A stretch of 64,000 nt of DNA from an uncultured Pelagibacteraceae bacterium (GTDB lineage: Bacteria > Pseudomonadota > Alphaproteobacteria > Pelagibacterales > AG-422-B15). The stretch is from contig CACLWE010000004.1 of assembly GCA_902610585.1 (NCBI GenBank), forward strand, positions 48,712 to 112,711, written 5' to 3'. The position numbers were made by a program, and so were the translations under genes. Positions 1 through 10,234 of this stretch are shown one piece after another; position 1 is the stretch's first letter; each line of letters starts with the position of its first letter. The notes under the pieces were generated by a model. That model was given only the letters and a program-made list of their open reading frames with translations, was not told where the DNA came from and did no database searches.

Positions 1-1102
1 GATAATCAATATTGCCAAATAATACTCCAATCATTGTTGCCCTTTTAAAATAGTGACTTACCATATATTCATCAACAACACCCATTCCGCCATGCAACTG
101 AATAGCGCTTTCGCCTACAAATTTTATTGCTTTACCTATACGTGCTTTAGCAGCTGATACTGCTTTTCTTCTTTCATCTGAATTACTCAAATCCGCTGTC
201 ACTGCCATGTAAAGAATTGACTTAGCCTGTTCATACTCAATCATCATATCGACTAGACGGTGCTGTATAACCTGATTTTTAGCAATTGATTGTCCGAATT
301 GTTTTCGGTTTTTGCAATATTCAGTTGTAGAGTCTTTTAAAACTTGCAGTATACCAACTGCTTCAGAGCATGCAGCAATAGTGCTTATATCTACAATTTC
401 CTCAATGGCATCGTAAGCCATATTAACTTTTCCTAAAACATTATCTTTTGAAACTTTTAGATTCTCAATGATAACTTCAGAGGCTCTGTATTCATCAATT
501 GTTGGATAATTTTGCAGTGTAAGCCCCTCAGACTTTGTATCAACAATAAATAATGTAATTCCAGACTCAGATCTTTGCTCTCCTTCAGTTCTTGCAGAAA
601 TAATAAGGTGTGAAGCCATACCTGCTCCAAATACCACCGACTTAAAACCATTTAATACATAATCATCTCCGTTAAGTACAGCTGACGTTTTTACATCATT
701 TAGATCAAATCTACTTTGCGGCTCAGCATATGCAAACGCACATCTAATATTTCCTGAGATTATTTCTGGTATAATCGAATTCTTTTGCTCCTCAGATCCA
801 AGTTTTGATATCAATCCACCAGCTAATATTACAGTTGGTAAATATGGTTCAACAACCAGTCCTTTTCCAAACTGTTCCATCACAATCATTAAATCAGCAG
901 ATTTTCCTCCAAGCCCTCCGTAAGCTTCATCAAATGGAACTCCTAGAAGACCAAGTTCAGCAAATTGTTTCCAATTTTCTTCTTTCCATCCCTCTTCCGA
1001 CTTGACTATATTACAACGAGTGTCCCAATCATAATTATCTCTTACAAAAGAAGTAACCATATTGTCGAGCAGGGTCTGTTCCTCGGTGTAATCAAAATTC
1101 AT
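1..1102 (-). CDS. acyl-CoA dehydrogenase family protein (partial, runs off the left edge)
   Basis: Minus-strand reading from ATG at 1102 (MNFDYTEEQTLLDNMVTSFVRDNYDW...) stays open to base 1; ACAD-like GGLGG and QLHGGMGVVDEYMVSHYFKR motifs. Missing from the ORF track because it is truncated. Confidence 0.88.
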   Translation of the reverse strand, partial: MNFDYTEEQTLLDNMVTSFVRDNYDWDTRCNIVKSEEGWKEENWKQFAELGLLGVPFDEAYGGLGGKSADLMIVMEQFGKGLVVEPYLPTVILAGGLISKLGSEEQKNSIIPEIISGNIRCAFAYAEPQSRFDLNDVKTSAVLNGDDYVLNGFKSVVFGAGMASHLIISARTEGEQRSESGITLFIVDTKSEGLTLQNYPTIDEYRASEVIIENLKVSKDNVLGKVNMAYDAIEEIVDISTIAACSEAVGILQVLKDSTTEYCKNRKQFGQSIAKNQVIQHRLVDMMIEYEQAKSILYMAVTADLSNSDERRKAVSAAKARIGKAIKFVGESAIQLHGGMGVVDEYMVSHYFKRATMIGVLFGNIDY

Positions 1103-1145
1103 AAAAAAGCGTTATAAGTTATGACAGTAACTATGTCAAAAGGTA

Positions 1146-2348
1146 CTAAAGACCTAGGACCATTTTAGCTATGATATTTCTTTGAATTTCGTTAGATCCT
1201 CCATAAATGGATGCCTTACGAAAGTTAAAGTATGTTCCTGATAGATTAGTGGCATAGTCTGGACCGACATATTCATTGCTCAAAGTTGTGCCTAGGTGAG
1301 GATTTGCATAATATCCTACAGCTTCCATAGCCAACTCAGTAACAGCTTGCTGAATGTCTGTTCCCTTAATCTTTAAAAGAGAAGACTCTGGCCCAGGACC
1401 TTTACCTGCAGAGTCCTTTGCTAGTGTTCTTAATTCAGTGTATTCAAGTGCTGATAACTCTAATTCTGCAGCTGCTATTTTTGCTTTAAATGCTGGATCT
1501 TGAATTAAAGGTTCACCATATGACATTTCAGAACTAGCAATCTGTTTTATTCTTTCAATTGCTTTTTTTGATCTAGCAACACCGGCGATACCTGATCTTT
1601 CATGTGCTAATAAAAATTTTGCATATGTCCAACCCATATTTTCTTGACCAATTAAATTTTCTACTGGGACTTTGACATTATCAAACCAAGTTTCATTCAC
1701 CTCATGAGATCCATCCATAAGCTTGATAGGTCTAACTGTTACACCAGGAGTTTTCATATCAATCAAAAGAAATGAAATGCCTTGTTGAGGTTTTTCCGCA
1801 TCTGGATTGGTTCTAACTAAACAAAAAATCCAATCTGCGTATTGTGCCATTGTAGTCCAAGTTTTTTGTCCATTTACGATGTAATGGTCACCTTCTTTTA
1901 CGGCACTTGTTTTTAATGAAGCAAGGTCTGAACCTGAGCCAGGCTCCGAGTAACCCTGACACCAAAAAACTTCACCACTTAAAATTCCAGGTAAGTGTTG
2001 CGCTTTTTGCTCTTCATTTCCAAATGTATAAATTACTGGACCAACCATATTTATTCCAAATGGCATAATATATTGACATTCAGCTTTTGCGCATTCTTGC
2101 TCGAAAATATATTTTTGTGTAGGGGTAAATTCTGCGCCACCATATTGCTTAGGCCAACTCGGTGCTGACCAACCATTGTGCTTCCCTAAAATCTTATGCC
2201 AAGCCGTAAGATCTTCTCTCGAGAGTTCTTTACCGAGTTTTCTTTTTGAATTGATTGAGTCTCTAAGCTCTTGTGGGTAATTTGCTTTAATAAAATCCCT
2301 TATTTCACTTTGAAACTTTAAATCATCATTTGAAAACGCGGTGTCCAT
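1146..2348 (-). CDS. acyl-CoA dehydrogenase family protein
   Basis: 400 aa; W(C)QGYSEPGSGSDLASL, NGQKTWTT, GGSNEIQRNIIAKMVLGL motifs. Confidence 0.93.
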   Translation of the reverse strand: MDTAFSNDDLKFQSEIRDFIKANYPQELRDSINSKRKLGKELSREDLTAWHKILGKHNGWSAPSWPKQYGGAEFTPTQKYIFEQECAKAECQYIMPFGINMVGPVIYTFGNEEQKAQHLPGILSGEVFWCQGYSEPGSGSDLASLKTSAVKEGDHYIVNGQKTWTTMAQYADWIFCLVRTNPDAEKPQQGISFLLIDMKTPGVTVRPIKLMDGSHEVNETWFDNVKVPVENLIGQENMGWTYAKFLLAHERSGIAGVARSKKAIERIKQIASSEMSYGEPLIQDPAFKAKIAAAELELSALEYTELRTLAKDSAGKGPGPESSLLKIKGTDIQQAVTELAMEAVGYYANPHLGTTLSNEYVGPDYATNLSGTYFNFRKASIYGGSNEIQRNIIAKMVLGL

Positions 2349-2410
2349 AGAATCTCCTAAAAATATTTATAAAATATATAATGTCTAAAAATTGAGTTTT
2401 CAACAAACTT

Positions 2411-2935
2411 TTAGGCGCTTTTTGGCCTAAAATTTGTATATTTTTCAGCCAAACGATAGGCTCCAAATGCAGCTATTCCATAAATTGCACTTGATAATAT
2501 GGTATTCTGCAAAAATGGCAGGGCCATTATATAGCATTTTATTAAACCGTTAAAATCCAACGCGTACATTCCGGAGCCATACCATACCGCAAAATTAGTT
2601 ATCAAGTAGAAAGACAGGACGCCTCCACTCATTCCAATAACACCATTCAAAATACTCAGCTTATTTTGAATAAATGTTCCAAATAATACACAAATACTAA
2701 GAGCAAAATAAACAACAAATATGCTTGAATGAAACCCAATAAATAAATCACTCAGTATCATTGCAGATAATGTAATAATATATGCGAAAATCTTTTTGTC
2801 TAATACAGCTCCTGCAAAAAATCCCATAGCAAGAATTGGTGTAAAGTTTGGTGGATGGGGTAACAACCTGCTTAAAGCTAAAATTAAAATAATTGAAATA
2901 CCAAATAGTAAATTTTTATTTATTTTCATTTTCAT
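2411..2935 (-). CDS. small integral membrane protein resembling the DUF6580 / ECF S-component-like family
   Basis: 174 aa, several hydrophobic helices, 'SRLLPHPPNFTPILAMGFFAGA' N-terminal motif; directly downstream of btuB-like gene. Confidence 0.65.
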   Translation of the reverse strand: MKMKINKNLLFGISIILILALSRLLPHPPNFTPILAMGFFAGAVLDKKIFAYIITLSAMILSDLFIGFHSSIFVVYFALSICVLFGTFIQNKLSILNGVIGMSGGVLSFYLITNFAVWYGSGMYALDFNGLIKCYIMALPFLQNTILSSAIYGIAAFGAYRLAEKYTNFRPKSA

Positions 2936-2953
2936 CCTTATATATCTAATAAA

Positions 2954-5176
2954 TTAAAATGTATATTTAAAATCAACAAAGAAATTTCTTTCTGGCAAAG
3001 GGTATACATTTGACAGTCCATAATGTGCATCGTCATGAAACGTGCTTGATATTGCAAAGTCATAAATTTTTTCATTTGTTAAATTATTTATACCTATCTT
3101 ATAGACGTAGGGCCCTTTATTTGAACTAAGCGATGTATTGATTAAATAATAATCTGGTATTTTAGGTTCGATATTCTCTTGATCATTAGAAACATACTTT
3201 TCATCATTATATTTAATTCCTAAATTAAAAGTCATATCGCTACGAAGTTTATTCACATAATTGATACTATAGGTTATTGGTGATACAAGAGGAACTGATT
3301 TACCCGCAAGACTATATGAAGTTCCACCACCCATTAAATTTTGCCATGTAGATGAGTTACTGCAATAAGTAGTGTTGTCATAATTACAAGTACCTGAGCC
3401 ACCTGAGCCAGGTGTAAGGGTTCCAGATGTGAACTCAGCCTCCGTATAATTAAATGAACTCATTATTTTTTGCTTTTCATCAATCATGTAATCTAAATCA
3501 ATGTTTATTCCTTGACGTTCAATAGGATCAAGATTTGTATTGACCGATTGATTATATTGAATTTCGTTTTTTGTATCCATATTATAATAACTCGCATTAA
3601 TATCTATTTGATCATTTTGATACAACAAGCCAATTTCTATTCCATCAGATTCTTGATCTTCTAAATGAAAATTTCCTGATGTTGTCGCCTTGATATGCTC
3701 ATCAATATTTGGAATTCTAAAAGACTCAGAATAACTTCCATATATAGATAAATTCTTATTTACGCCTTTTTCTATTCCAATATTAAAAGCAGTGTTATTT
3801 CTATCATTATTATAAGTGTCGTGATCAGTTGCATCCCAAGAATTAACAAAACCCGCAACAGTTCGATACACTTCATCCCTCGCGCCTGTTTCAGATCTTT
3901 CATGTCTTGCCCCTAGCGACATAGCTAAATCTAATTCATTATAATATGTTGTGTTTTGGACATAAAAAGCTCTTGCTTTTAAATCAGCGTGATAATTCTG
4001 ACCTAGCTGCTCGTCTTCTTTTCGATGTCTATTGGAATTATAAAAAGCGTGACCAATTTCAAAACCAAGATTTAAAATATTTGAATAATCTTCCTCAACT
4101 TGTTTTGTTTCATATCTGAGATTAAACAAATTATTATCAGTTTCTGTTTTTAAGTATCTATCTCCATTGCTTGGCGTTTCATTGGTATTAGCGTTTGCAG
4201 CTAAAAACGCTTTATCAAGTCTGTCTTTATAACCCAAATTAACAAAAAACTTATTTAATTCATCTAGGGTGTACTCAACGTTTGCATTAATACGCATATT
4301 TTCTGCTTCGGCGTAATCATCTCTTTGATTTGTGTTGCAGGTGTCGCCATTTGTAGCAAAAGACCCACCAATGTGTTTTGCTGTTCTACTATCCTCATAA
4401 CGGTTACAAAAGTGGTAATTATATACCTCACCTCCTTTAACACGAGGCCCGGGTAAATCTTGCTCTTTGAACGATAAAAAAAGATCCAGATTTATAATCA
4501 TATCTGTTATTTTATTTTTATAATTTACAATAAAGTTTTGGTTTTCATAGTCAGCTGCATCTCTGAAAGTATCGCTAGTAGCTGCAGATGCAGAAAAAGA
4601 TATAGCGCTATTTTCATCTATTTTAGATCCTGTATTAAAATCTATTTTTCTTGCATTGTAACTTCCTATGGATAAGTTAACAGTATCTTCAATAATATCA
4701 TTTTTAGTTATAACGTTTATTGATCCCCCTACTGCACCCGAGCCGTATATCGTTGCAGCAGATCCACCTCTTACTATTTCAATTCTTTCGATTGATGTGA
4801 TTGGTATATGCGAAAAACTTATATTTGCCATATCAATTTCGTTTAATCTATTGCCATTTACTAAAATAAGTACGTTTGACTTTGACGCTTCACCAAAGCC
4901 CCTCATGTCAATTGAAGAATTTGTTCCTTCAACACCGTCATAAAGCCTTCTAATCTCTACACCAGAATACATTTCTAATATCTGAGGCAAATTTTTATTA
5001 TAGTTCTCTCTAAGTATTGTCTCATCAATTATCGAAATATTTGAACCAGCTAGTCCTGATGACAACCTAGTATATTGTTCATTGTTTGGCTTAATTAGTA
5101 TTTCAGGAAGATCCGCAAAAGCTGAAAATACCGATAATAAGTAAGTTATTAATAACGCGGATAATTTTTTAATCAT
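2954..5176 (-). CDS. btuB: TonB-dependent outer-membrane receptor, BtuB-like (vitamin B12)
   Basis: Plug domain (MRGFGEASKSNVLILVNGNRLNE, IERIEIVRGGSAATIYGSGAVGGSINVITK), C-terminal aromatic residue; signal peptide from MIKKLSALL (start 5176, not 5209); preceded by cobalamin riboswitch. Confidence 0.85.
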   Translation of the reverse strand: MIKKLSALLITYLLSVFSAFADLPEILIKPNNEQYTRLSSGLAGSNISIIDETILRENYNKNLPQILEMYSGVEIRRLYDGVEGTNSSIDMRGFGEASKSNVLILVNGNRLNEIDMANISFSHIPITSIERIEIVRGGSAATIYGSGAVGGSINVITKNDIIEDTVNLSIGSYNARKIDFNTGSKIDENSAISFSASAATSDTFRDAADYENQNFIVNYKNKITDMIINLDLFLSFKEQDLPGPRVKGGEVYNYHFCNRYEDSRTAKHIGGSFATNGDTCNTNQRDDYAEAENMRINANVEYTLDELNKFFVNLGYKDRLDKAFLAANANTNETPSNGDRYLKTETDNNLFNLRYETKQVEEDYSNILNLGFEIGHAFYNSNRHRKEDEQLGQNYHADLKARAFYVQNTTYYNELDLAMSLGARHERSETGARDEVYRTVAGFVNSWDATDHDTYNNDRNNTAFNIGIEKGVNKNLSIYGSYSESFRIPNIDEHIKATTSGNFHLEDQESDGIEIGLLYQNDQIDINASYYNMDTKNEIQYNQSVNTNLDPIERQGINIDLDYMIDEKQKIMSSFNYTEAEFTSGTLTPGSGGSGTCNYDNTTYCSNSSTWQNLMGGGTSYSLAGKSVPLVSPITYSINYVNKLRSDMTFNLGIKYNDEKYVSNDQENIEPKIPDYYLINTSLSSNKGPYVYKIGINNLTNEKIYDFAISSTFHDDAHYGLSNVYPLPERNFFVDFKYTF

Positions 5177-5249
5177 AATTTGTCTCCAGTTTGAAGTCAC
5201 CGCAAACAAATTTTGTCCAAATGATTATCCCGATCATCTGTGGATGACT

Positions 5250-5400
5250 ATATCTTGTTGGTAGGTCTCCTGACTTCTATTTCAACATTTAAATACACCT
5301 TCCCGAAAAATCAGTGGTATTCGTATTTAAACTCTTTAGTTACAGTTGCGGGTACAGTTGAAGCTTTAAACTTCATTCCCTGTTATTCACTTTACGTGAA
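5250..5400 (-). promoter_or_regulatory. cobalamin (adenosylcobalamin) riboswitch
   Basis: Minus strand has the conserved blocks in order: AACAGGGAATGAA...TTCAACTGTACCCGCAACTGTAACT...ACCACTG...CGGGAAGGTG...AAGTCAGGAGACCTACC (B12 box). Confidence 0.93.
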
Positions 5401-5447
5401 CCAACATAAAAACTATTCTATATTTGAAATTACAAATCAAGTTAAAA

Positions 5448-6956
5448 ATGGATATTTTTGATAATCAGAAGCCTCTAACTTTTAATTTTCGTGAAGAATT
5501 GGACACACACATAATATCTCCCAATGGTTTTAGGGAGTATGATTTCCGTTGGCTTTATCCAGATGAAATCAATAAAAAAGGCCTAGAAATATTTGGTTTT
5601 AGTCTTGGAAAATATATTTCCCAAAAAAAAGGAGGAGGATCTTCAATTGTTGTAGGTCATGATTATAGATCGTACAGCAGTGAGGTTAAATATCACGTAG
5701 CAAAAGGACTTATAACAAGTGGGTTAAATGTCATTGACATAGGCTTAGCACTATCGCCAATGGTTTATTATGCGCAGCACTACTTGAACACTGATAGTCT
5801 TGCAATGATCACGGCGAGCCATAATGAAAATGGTTGGACTGGTATAAAATGTGGGATTGAAAAGTCACTTACGTTCGGTCCTGCTGAAGTAAAAGAAATA
5901 AAAGGCATTGTTGATAATTCAAATGATTTTAAGGCAGAAGAAAATGGAAATTATGAATTTAGGTCAAGTGTGCGCGAGATATACTTGGAGTATCTTAAAA
6001 GTAAACAAACAACAAATAGAAAGATGAAAGTTGTAATTGCTTGTGGCAATGGAACTGCTGGGGCATTCGCTCCTGAATTATTAAGAAGTCTTGGTTGTGA
6101 GGTGGTTGAGCTGCATTGTGATCTGGACTTTAATTTTCCAAATTATAATCCTAATCCAGAAGACTTAATTATGCTTAATGATCTGTCAAAAAATGTAAAA
6201 GAAAACGATGCGGATGTTGGATTTGCTTTTGACGGTGATGGCGATCGGTTGGGAGTTGTTGATGATAAAGGGAATGAAATATTTTCTGATAAGATAGGTT
6301 TAATGTTAGCCGAATATTTGTCTGAGATACATGCTAACTCCAAGTTTGTTATTGATGTAAAATCGACTGGTTTATTTTTTAATAATGAAATTTTGAAAAA
6401 AAATAATTGTACTGTTGATATGTGGAAGACTGGTCATTCACATATGAAAAGGCGAGTTAATGAAATAAGTGCTTTATGTGGTTTTGAAAAAAGTGGTCAT
6501 TTTTTCATTAATAAACCTCTAGGACTGGGTTTTGATGATGGTTTGAGATCAGCTTCTATGATGATTGAATATTTAGATCACCATAAAGATAAAAGTATGT
6601 CGGAACTATATTCAAAGTTGAATACTTCCTATCAATCTCCAACTATGGCGCCTTTCTGCAAGGATGAGGAAAAATATGCGGTCGTTGATGAAATAACGGA
6701 AAAAATAATTCAAGACAAAAAAAATAAAACAAAAGTTACCGATTGTGAAATTGTTGAAACAAATACGGTAAATGGTATCAGATTTTGTTTATCCAATGGT
6801 TCATGGGGATTAATTAGAGCATCATCAAATAAGCCGTCTTTAGTTATAGTTATTGAGAGCCTTGTTTCAAATGAAGAAGTTGAAATGATTTTTAAATACA
6901 TTAACACACTTTTAAATGAAACTGGTAAAGTTGGAGAATTTGACCAAAAACTATGA
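5448..6956 (+). CDS. phosphomannomutase/phosphoglucomutase
   Basis: TASHNENGWTGIK active-site loop, FAFDGDGDRLGVVD metal-binding loop, GFEKSGHFF; likely start 5448 (MDIFDNQK). Confidence 0.92.
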   Translation: MDIFDNQKPLTFNFREELDTHIISPNGFREYDFRWLYPDEINKKGLEIFGFSLGKYISQKKGGGSSIVVGHDYRSYSSEVKYHVAKGLITSGLNVIDIGLALSPMVYYAQHYLNTDSLAMITASHNENGWTGIKCGIEKSLTFGPAEVKEIKGIVDNSNDFKAEENGNYEFRSSVREIYLEYLKSKQTTNRKMKVVIACGNGTAGAFAPELLRSLGCEVVELHCDLDFNFPNYNPNPEDLIMLNDLSKNVKENDADVGFAFDGDGDRLGVVDDKGNEIFSDKIGLMLAEYLSEIHANSKFVIDVKSTGLFFNNEILKKNNCTVDMWKTGHSHMKRRVNEISALCGFEKSGHFFINKPLGLGFDDGLRSASMMIEYLDHHKDKSMSELYSKLNTSYQSPTMAPFCKDEEKYAVVDEITEKIIQDKKNKTKVTDCEIVETNTVNGIRFCLSNGSWGLIRASSNKPSLVIVIESLVSNEEVEMIFKYINTLLNETGKVGEFDQKL

Positions 6957-7802
6957 TGTTAGTGATGTCCATTCAATAAAGAAGCGAATAGACATAAATA
7001 AAATAAATAAACCAAAAATAAAACTTAATTTACCTTTGGAAAGATAATGGGCAAATCTTACACCTAAAGGGGCGCCAATAATTGTCATGGGCGTTATTAA
7101 AATTAAACCTACTAAACTTACGTATCCAAAAGTAAGAGGTAAGGATACATTGTTTTGAATTCCCGCTATGATGAAACCAATTGTACCAGGAACAGCAATT
7201 ATTGTTCCAATACCAGCAGCAGTTCCAATGGCACGGTGTATATCGAAGTTATAAAGTTTTAAGATGGGTATACTTATTGAGCCACCACCAACTCCTATTA
7301 TTACGGATAAAAAACCAATTGTTGATCCATAGCCATGACCTTTTAAATTGTTTGGAAATTTATCTGCAAATCTCCATTCATCTTTCCAAAAGAAAAATTG
7401 AAGAGCAACAAAAAATAAAATTATAGAATAAATTAGTATTAGGCTGCTACCTTCAAGAAATGATACTGCTATCGAACCAAAAATCACTCCGATCAATAAT
7501 GACAAAAAAATAAATTTTAAAAAATCTAAACTGACTGAACCTCTTCTGTGATGATTTATGGCTGATATAATTGAAATTGGTACAATATTTGCAAGAGAAG
7601 TTCCAACAGCTAAATGCATCCTTATGCTCTCATCTACTTCTGCCAGTGTGTAGATATAGTATAGAGCAGGTACAACAACTACACCTCCTCCAATTCCAAA
7701 AAGTCCTGCAATAAATCCAGCAAAAATACCAGTACTTACCAATAACATTACAGAAAATAACAAGTCGCCAGAGGCAACATTGCTAAATATCGTTGTAAAC
7801 AC
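6951..7802 (-). CDS. TauE/SafE family sulfite exporter-like permease
   Basis: 283 aa multi-helix, GLFGIGGGVVVVPALY and GVGGGSISIPIL repeats. Confidence 0.88.
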   Translation of the reverse strand: MFTTIFSNVASGDLLFSVMLLVSTGIFAGFIAGLFGIGGGVVVVPALYYIYTLAEVDESIRMHLAVGTSLANIVPISIISAINHHRRGSVSLDFLKFIFLSLLIGVIFGSIAVSFLEGSSLILIYSIILFFVALQFFFWKDEWRFADKFPNNLKGHGYGSTIGFLSVIIGVGGGSISIPILKLYNFDIHRAIGTAAGIGTIIAVPGTIGFIIAGIQNNVSLPLTFGYVSLVGLILITPMTIIGAPLGVRFAHYLSKGKLSFIFGLFILFMSIRFFIEWTSLTS

Positions 7803-7809
7803 TTAGAGC

Positions 7810-9093
7810 TTAGTTTTTGCCAGAAGGAAGTTCGTTAAATGGAACTTTTTTATCCGCTCTTTCATCTTGTGGTAACCCAAGAACTCGCTCTGCAATGATA
7901 TTTCGAAGAACTTCATCTGTACCACCAGCAATTCTCATTGCCGCAGAGAAAAAATATCCATTTTGAAACAAGTTCTTTAATACAGGATTTTGATCATGAT
8001 GAACCATGCCAGCAGAATCCATTAATTCAAGTGCATAGGCTGAAACGTCTTGCATTTTTGATGCTGTAACAAGTTTGCTTATTGAAAGCTCTGGTCCAGG
8101 GGTTTGGCCTTTTGACAAAGCGGTAATACTTCTAAATTTTGTGTATTGTAAACCACGCGATTGAACATACCAGTCAGCCATTTTTTGTCTTACTTCACTG
8201 TTCTTAATTGCAAGACCATCCTCCACTTCTAATTCCTTCGTTGCTTCAAATATTTGATCGAAGTCAAGTCCAGGAGGATCGCCAACAGCAAGTCTTTCGT
8301 TCATGAGAGTGGTAAGCGCAACTTTCCAGCCCTCACCTTCTCCACCTAATCTTTGGCAGTCAGGTATTCTTACATCATTGAAGAAGACTTCATTAAAATT
8401 TGAAGTACCTGAAATCTGCTTGATTGGTCTAACTTCGATACCAGGTGTCTTCATATCTAAATAAAAATAAGTAAGACCTTTATGCTTTAAGGCAGATGGA
8501 TCAGACCTTGCAACTATCATTCCATAATCTGCAAAGTGCGCCCCAGATGTCCATACTTTTTGACCATTTAAAACCCACTCATCGCCATTCTTTTCAGCTT
8601 TCATTTTAATTCCAGCTAAATCTGATCCCGCTGAAGGTTCTGAAAAAAGCTGACACCATATTTCTTCACCCGTAATCATTTTAGGTAAATATCTTTTTTT
8701 ATCTTCGTCTTTGCCCCATACCATCATTGTCGGGCCAAGCATACCGATTCCAATTTCAAAATAACCAGAAGGAACTAAATAATCATGTTCCTCTTGAGAG
8801 TAGATAACTTGTTGTATAGGTGATCCACCATAACCACCAAACTCTTTTGGCCACAAGATGGCAGCAAAACCTGCTTCAGCTTTTTTCTTTTGCCATACTT
8901 TTGCTCTTTCTAATGCTTCCTGTGCAGCTTCTTTGCCTCCCTTGACTGTCTCGGGAGCGCCTGCAACAGCGATCTGTGGGCTTTTATCGTTAGGCTTATC
9001 AGAAATTATTGATCTCTTTTCGGCGTTTGCCTCAAGAAAATCTCTCGCTTCTTTTCTAAATTCAGCTTCCTGCTGTGAATCATTAAAATCCAT
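7810..9093 (-). CDS. acyl-CoA dehydrogenase family protein
   Basis: WCQLFSEPSAGSDLAGI, NGQKVWTSGAHFADY, GGTDEVLRNIIAERVLGL. Confidence 0.93.
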   Translation of the reverse strand: MDFNDSQQEAEFRKEARDFLEANAEKRSIISDKPNDKSPQIAVAGAPETVKGGKEAAQEALERAKVWQKKKAEAGFAAILWPKEFGGYGGSPIQQVIYSQEEHDYLVPSGYFEIGIGMLGPTMMVWGKDEDKKRYLPKMITGEEIWCQLFSEPSAGSDLAGIKMKAEKNGDEWVLNGQKVWTSGAHFADYGMIVARSDPSALKHKGLTYFYLDMKTPGIEVRPIKQISGTSNFNEVFFNDVRIPDCQRLGGEGEGWKVALTTLMNERLAVGDPPGLDFDQIFEATKELEVEDGLAIKNSEVRQKMADWYVQSRGLQYTKFRSITALSKGQTPGPELSISKLVTASKMQDVSAYALELMDSAGMVHHDQNPVLKNLFQNGYFFSAAMRIAGGTDEVLRNIIAERVLGLPQDERADKKVPFNELPSGKN

Positions 9094-9095
9094 AA

Positions 9096-10226
9096 TTAAA
9101 CTATATTCCTTTTCTCAAGATTTGAAATTAAATTTTCTTTCCATTGTCTTGTACTACCAATATTCAAAGAAAGTAGTTTTGATCTTCGATAAAACAAGTG
9201 ACAATCATAATCCCAGGTAAAACCCACTCCTCCGTGGATTTGAATATTCTCCTTTGCAGCATAATTAAAGGCGTCAGATGCACTCACTCTTGCACCTGCT
9301 GCAGCAACTGGTAATTCATTGGAATCGGTACTCAAGGCCCATGCGCCATAGTATGCATTAGATCTAGCTAATTCGATCTTAACATACATATCTGCCATTT
9401 TATGCTTTAAAGCCTGAAATGAACCAATTTGCCTTCCGAAAGCAAACCTTTCCATTGAATATTTTTTTGCTTCATCTAGAGAAACTTGCGCTCCTCCAAC
9501 TTGCTCAAATGAATATAAAACTGCCGCTCTGTTAAGTATGTTTTCTGTCATATCCCATGCCATTCCTTGCTCACCAATTAGTTCGGCTTCAACATTTTCA
9601 AAATTAATACTGCATGCAGGTCGGGTAGGATCAATAGTTTCAAGGCTTGTCTTCTTCACTCCATTTTCATGTAAATCGACGATATATAATGAAAGTGAAT
9701 TTCTATTTCCCTTATCATCGCTATTTGCAGCGATTATTAGAAAATCAGCTGACTCTCCATCACTTACAGGTGATTTGTAGCCATTAATTTTTCCAGATGA
9801 AAACTTCGTCTTTATATTTGATGGTTTTGGAGTTCCATTTGTTTCTGATAATGCAAAAGTACCTATTTTTTCACCTGATGCTATCGAAGGTAAGAATTTT
9901 TTCTTTTGATCTTCAGAACCATAGTTTTTGATAAATTCTGCAAATAAATATATTGATGATGAAAATGGTGTGGGTGCTAGAGATCTTCCCAATTCCTCTG
10001 CTATGACGCATAATTCCAACATACCGAGACCAAGTCCACCATATTCCTCTGGAATTGCAGTCCCAGTCCAACCCATTTCGGATATTTGTGACCATAGTTC
10101 TTTATGATAATGCAGTTGATCGTCATCAAGAACTGTTCTTACTGATTTACGATCACACTTATCGAATAAAAATTTTCTTGCTTGATCACGAAGAAGTTTT
10201 TGATCATCTGAGAAATCAAAATTCAT
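9096..10226 (-). CDS. acyl-CoA dehydrogenase family protein
   Basis: GGLGLGMLELCVIAEELGR, IHGGVGFTWDYDCHLFYRRSK; paired with the 7810-9093 gene. Confidence 0.92.
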   Translation of the reverse strand: MNFDFSDDQKLLRDQARKFLFDKCDRKSVRTVLDDDQLHYHKELWSQISEMGWTGTAIPEEYGGLGLGMLELCVIAEELGRSLAPTPFSSSIYLFAEFIKNYGSEDQKKKFLPSIASGEKIGTFALSETNGTPKPSNIKTKFSSGKINGYKSPVSDGESADFLIIAANSDDKGNRNSLSLYIVDLHENGVKKTSLETIDPTRPACSINFENVEAELIGEQGMAWDMTENILNRAAVLYSFEQVGGAQVSLDEAKKYSMERFAFGRQIGSFQALKHKMADMYVKIELARSNAYYGAWALSTDSNELPVAAAGARVSASDAFNYAAKENIQIHGGVGFTWDYDCHLFYRRSKLLSLNIGSTRQWKENLISNLEKRNIV

Positions 10227-10234
10227 GACGGCTA

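Noticed and set aside
457-1005. Small ORFs 457-651 (-) and 805-1005 (+)
   Set aside because: Out-of-frame ORFs inside the truncated acyl-CoA dehydrogenase gene spanning 1-1102 on the minus strand.
4668-4943. 91-aa ORF antisense to the TonB receptor
   Set aside because: Entirely inside a well-supported CDS with no independent features.
5240-5461. 73-aa plus-strand ORF in the btuB|PMM intergenic region
   Set aside because: It lies antisense across the cobalamin riboswitch. The conserved RNA blocks explain the sequence.
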